This document shows positions 13,132 to 15,146 of a stretch of DNA of 15,146 nt, one piece after another. The position numbers and the translations under genes are program-made. The stretch spans positions 1 through 15,146 of the forward strand of contig JAUILJ010000075.1 in NCBI GenBank assembly GCA_030433055.1, written 5' to 3'. Positions within the stretch are counted from its first letter, which is position 1; the number at the start of each line of letters is the position of its first letter. The stretch is from Polyangia bacterium. Lineage in GTDB: Bacteria; Myxococcota_A; Polyangia; Polyangiales; Polyangiaceae. A model generated the notes under the pieces. It saw nothing but the letters and a program-made list of their open reading frames with translations, did not search any database and was not told where the DNA came from.

Positions 13132-14397
13132 GTGGACGTCGGCATCATCGGAGCAGGCTACGCAGGGACGGCGCTCGCGCTGTTCTTGGCTCGGTCCGGC
13201 CACGCCGTGACGCTGTACGAGCGAGTCCCGGAGCCCGGGCCGGTCGGCGCCGGGATCTTGCTGCAGCCGACTGGCATGTGCGTGCTCGAAGCGCTGGGCT
13301 TGCTCGCTCCAGTGCTGGACCGCGGCGCGCTCGTTCGTCAACTAGAAATCCACAAGGAAAAGAGGCGTGAGGTGATGACCCTCGAGTACGCGGGGCTCGG
13401 TGAGCTGTCGTTCGCGCAGGGTATGCACCGCGGCGCGCTCTACGAGGCATTGCTCGGCGCGGTCCGGAGTGAGGCGATCGAGCTGCTGTGCGGGAGTGAG
13501 GTCGTGCGAGGTCGCCCGCGTAACAGCGCCGCGGGGGGCTGGCGGCTCTGGGACGCCGCCGGAGCGCCGGTCGGTGAGCACGAGTTGCTGGTCGTCGCGG
13601 GCGGCGCCCACTCCGATCTGGACATTGCCCCGGCTCCCGCGCGCCACGTGAGGGAGTACCCCTGGGGGGCAGCGTGGGCAGTGATCCCCGACCCGGGTGG
13701 TTTGTTCAGCGGCGCGCTCCGCCAACGCGTCCGAGGTACGCGGCGCATGCTCGGGTTCCTTCCCACTGGGCTCGGTCCAATTGCCATGGGGAATCGAACA
13801 CCGCTGCTCAGCGTGTTCTGGAGTCTGGCGAGAGACGCGGCGGACGCCTGGCGCGACGCAGGTATCGAACCGTGGCGCGCCGAGGTGTTGCGCCTGGCTC
13901 CTGACAGTGATCCGCTGGTAGGGAGGCTGACGAGCCTCGACGACTTCGTTTTCACGACCTACGCCGACGTCAGCATGGCGCGCCTCGATGGGCCCTCGCT
14001 GGTGTTCCTGGGAGACGCAGCTCACGCGATGAGTCCACAGCTCGGGCAGGGCGCCAACCTTGCCTTGATGGATGCGTGGGTGCTCGCGCAGAGCCTGGAC
14101 ACTGAGCAGCCACTGCAGATGCGGCTGCAGGACTTCGCCGCGCGACGCGCGGCGCACCTCGGCTACTACCAGTGGGCGACGCGTTTCCTCACACCGTTCT
14201 TCCAGTCGAGCTACGGGGCACTGGGCGCACTGCGTGATCTCGCAATGCCACTGGTGACGCGATTCCCAGCCTTTCGGCGTTTGATGTTGGAGTCCATGGC
14301 GGGGCTGCGCACTGGAGTCTTGCCCTCGCAACGCCTCACGCTCGAGCAGCCCTCTGCAGCCGCTGCGTGGGTGTCGGCAGAGCTCGGTCACCCCTAG
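13132..14397 (+). CDS. FAD-dependent monooxygenase (PHBH/UbiH-like)
   Basis: 421 residues from GTG 13132; no ATG in frame precedes GIIGAG and no ribosome site is seen, so the start is accepted because it leaves the FAD-binding strand intact. GAGYAG (7-12) and the Glu30 ending the second strand form the FAD-ADP site. GAGILLQPTGMCVLEALGL (39-57) is the family's usual segment. The GD motif GDAAHAMSPQLGQGANLALMDA (295-316) binds FAD and is complete. The middle DG motif is altered: VVAGGAHSD (154-162), where most relatives have ADG, so the Asp is a Gly. The C-terminal 70 residues are helical. Family members hydroxylate aromatic rings, quinone precursors or polyketides using NAD(P)H and oxygen. The substrate here is unknown; the adjacent methyltransferase hints at a hydroxylation-methylation pair. 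Confidence 0.85.
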   Translation: MDVGIIGAGYAGTALALFLARSGHAVTLYERVPEPGPVGAGILLQPTGMCVLEALGLLAPVLDRGALVRQLEIHKEKRREVMTLEYAGLGELSFAQGMHRGALYEALLGAVRSEAIELLCGSEVVRGRPRNSAAGGWRLWDAAGAPVGEHELLVVAGGAHSDLDIAPAPARHVREYPWGAAWAVIPDPGGLFSGALRQRVRGTRRMLGFLPTGLGPIAMGNRTPLLSVFWSLARDAADAWRDAGIEPWRAEVLRLAPDSDPLVGRLTSLDDFVFTTYADVSMARLDGPSLVFLGDAAHAMSPQLGQGANLALMDAWVLAQSLDTEQPLQMRLQDFAARRAAHLGYYQWATRFLTPFFQSSYGALGALRDLAMPLVTRFPAFRRLMLESMAGLRTGVLPSQRLTLEQPSAAAAWVSAELGHP

Positions 14398-14401
14398 GGG
14401 T
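14390..14401. other. 12-base palindrome over the monooxygenase stop codon
   Basis: ACCCCTAGGGGT is perfectly self-complementary and contains the TAG stop (14395-14397). With no loop it could not form a hairpin terminator easily. The following 14402-14573 stretch shows nothing else I can name. Confidence 0.3.
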
Positions 14402-14573
14402 TGCCTGAGCCGTTGGGCGTTACCGCGTGGACGCGATGGGGTGTGGCAAGTGTGGCGTTGGTGATCACCGCTCTGCGTCCTGGGGAGCGCGCACTCGCTC
14501 AAATCCTCACGGCAACGTTCGTCCAGTGGGTCTGAAAGCGCGCCGCGGCGTATGCCTCTGGAGGGATTGTTGC

Positions 14574-14579
14574 TATCCT
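14574..14579 (+). promoter_or_regulatory. Candidate -10 box (TATCCT) for the small unknown gene
   Basis: TATCCT ends 6 bases before ATG 14586, so transcription would begin at the start codon. There is no ribosome site at useful spacing. It is one of the clearest leaderless-looking arrangements in the window, though the -35 is poor. Confidence 0.4.
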
Positions 14580-14585
14580 TGCGCG

Positions 14586-15008
14586 ATGATCTTGCTGCAG
14601 CGGCCGGTTGGGGGAGAGGTCTGCCTGGGATTCGATGCAGAGTCTGTCGGCGCATTGATCACGGCGGTGGAGCGCGCACTCTCGGGGGACCGTGGAGCGA
14701 CGGAGCTCTTGTTCGAGCGGCGCGTGACGGAACCCATGAGCGGAGCCAGCTCCGTTCCGCGTACCCTCGAAGTGCGCGAGGCGGGCGAAGCCGTTCAGGT
14801 CGCTGAGCACGGGATCTTGGTGCGCCTGGAGCTGCGGCGGGAGCAGCTGGCTGAGAGTCTGCACCTGCTGCAGAGCTGTGCGGCGAGCGGCGGGCCCCAG
14901 CGCCTGGAGTTGGGGGACATCGAGGCGGGAGGTGACCGTGCGAAGTTGGTTTGGCTCTACGACGATGCCGCACTCAGCGCCCGACAGCGGGGGGCTGCGG
15001 TGGATTGA
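14586..15008 (+). CDS. Small protein of unknown function
   Basis: 140 residues from ATG 14586. The open frame extends 5' to an earlier ATG at 14427, but that part is Cys/Gly/Arg-rich and looks non-coding, and the -10-like TATCCT would lie inside it, so the internal ATG is chosen. No signal peptide or membrane segment is seen. The chain is acidic and mixed alpha/beta: ESVGALITAVERAL (19-32), GILVRLELRREQLAESLHLL (76-95) and AKLVWLYDD (119-127). I recognise no family. It converges with an outer-membrane protein gene on the other strand. Confidence 0.6.
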   Translation: MILLQRPVGGEVCLGFDAESVGALITAVERALSGDRGATELLFERRVTEPMSGASSVPRTLEVREAGEAVQVAEHGILVRLELRREQLAESLHLLQSCAASGGPQRLELGDIEAGGDRAKLVWLYDDAALSARQRGAAVD

Positions 15009-15016
15009 GCCGGGTT

Positions 15017-15056
15017 GGTTGGGCACCTGGCGCGTCTCACCCCCAACCGAAGGGGG
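15017..15056. terminator. Candidate bidirectional terminator with alternative stems
   Basis: GGTTGGG (15017-15023) can pair with CCCAACC (15042-15048). Alternatively CCCCC (15040-15044) can pair with GGGGG (15052-15056) around AACCGAA. The two stems exclude one another. The site lies between two convergent genes and has no T-run. Confidence 0.35.
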
Positions 15057-15086
15057 CACCGCCGTGCTGTGCTCACCGCCCCTCGG

Positions 15087-15146
15087 CTAGAACGCGTAGC
15101 GTAGCGACGCCAGGCCAAGCCACATCATCTCGGTGGAGCCGGAGCG
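15087..15146 (-). CDS. C-terminal fragment of a probable outer-membrane beta-barrel protein
   Basis: Reading the minus strand in from the right edge gives 19 residues, RSGSTEMMWLGLASLRYAF, then TAG at 15087-15089. The last strand ends in Phe with Tyr at -3, Leu at -5 and small or hydrophobic residues at -7 and -9, the pattern read by the BAM complex for insertion of barrels. The rest of the gene lies outside the window, so the type of barrel cannot be told. Confidence 0.5.
   Translation of the reverse strand, partial: RSGSTEMMWLGLASLRYAF

Noticed and set aside
14427..14585. 53-codon N-terminal extension of the small unknown gene
   Set aside because: Cys/Gly/Arg-rich peptide with no likely ribosome site; the ATG at 14586 follows a -10-like box and begins a normal-looking chain.
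1..15146. tRNA, rRNA, CRISPR arrays, insertion sequences or phage genes
   Set aside because: No cloverleaf, no regularly spaced repeats, no transposase or integrase motif was found on reading both strands.

Overview
The window is GC-rich and gene-dense. Genes overlap by 4 bases, several starts are GTG, and most open frames on opposite strands are codon-bias shadows. The protein content points to a myxobacterium (Myxococcota, probably Polyangiales or a relative). That placement is an inference from style and content: large envelope TPR proteins of the 'adventurous gliding' type, Lys/Ala/Asp/Glu-rich linkers and acidic tails. No RNA gene, insertion sequence, CRISPR array or origin was seen.

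Layout. (1) Positions 1-1015, minus: the N-terminal 338 residues of a membrane-bound metal-dependent hydrolase of the YdjM/YbcI/YfhP (DUF457) type, running off the left edge. (2) A divergent promoter region, then at 1202-8629 four plus-strand genes each overlapping the next by 4 bases (GTGA, ATGA, ATGA). They encode a membrane-anchored coiled-coil/beta protein, a 711-residue secreted TPR/coiled-coil protein, an 1127-residue secreted TPR protein and a 367-residue TPR lipoprotein. The last two resemble, in size, order and architecture, the adjacent GltD (AgmU) and GltE (AglT) proteins of the Myxococcus gliding/trans-envelope machinery. (3) 8645-9799: an RlmI-type 23S rRNA m5C methyltransferase 15 bases downstream. 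(4) 9850-11107, minus: a small secreted protein of unknown function and a zinc-ribbon protein with what looks like a duplicated L7/L12-C-terminal-like helical unit. (5) 11230-14397, plus: a possible 18-codon upstream ORF coupled to a ketopantoate-reductase-family gene, a class I SAM methyltransferase and an FAD-dependent monooxygenase. (6) 14586-15008: a small unknown protein. (7) 15087-15146, minus: the last 19 residues of a probable outer-membrane beta-barrel.

How it fits together. The operon is the main object. All four products carry an N-terminal export signal or anchor, and three are TPR and/or coiled-coil proteins, so they probably form a periplasmic scaffold spanning inner to outer membrane. 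No motor (AglRQS-type), no inner-membrane Glt component and no OM porin accompanies them here, so the assembly could be a non-motility relative of the Glt machine or the rest may lie elsewhere. Two neighbouring products share the short motif EDNPY, one near its mature N-terminus and the other near its C-terminus. Several genes have a TAnnnT hexamer 6-12 bases before the start codon and no Shine-Dalgarno sequence, suggesting leaderless or near-leaderless transcripts; the genes inside the operon instead rely on coupling and SD-like sequences.
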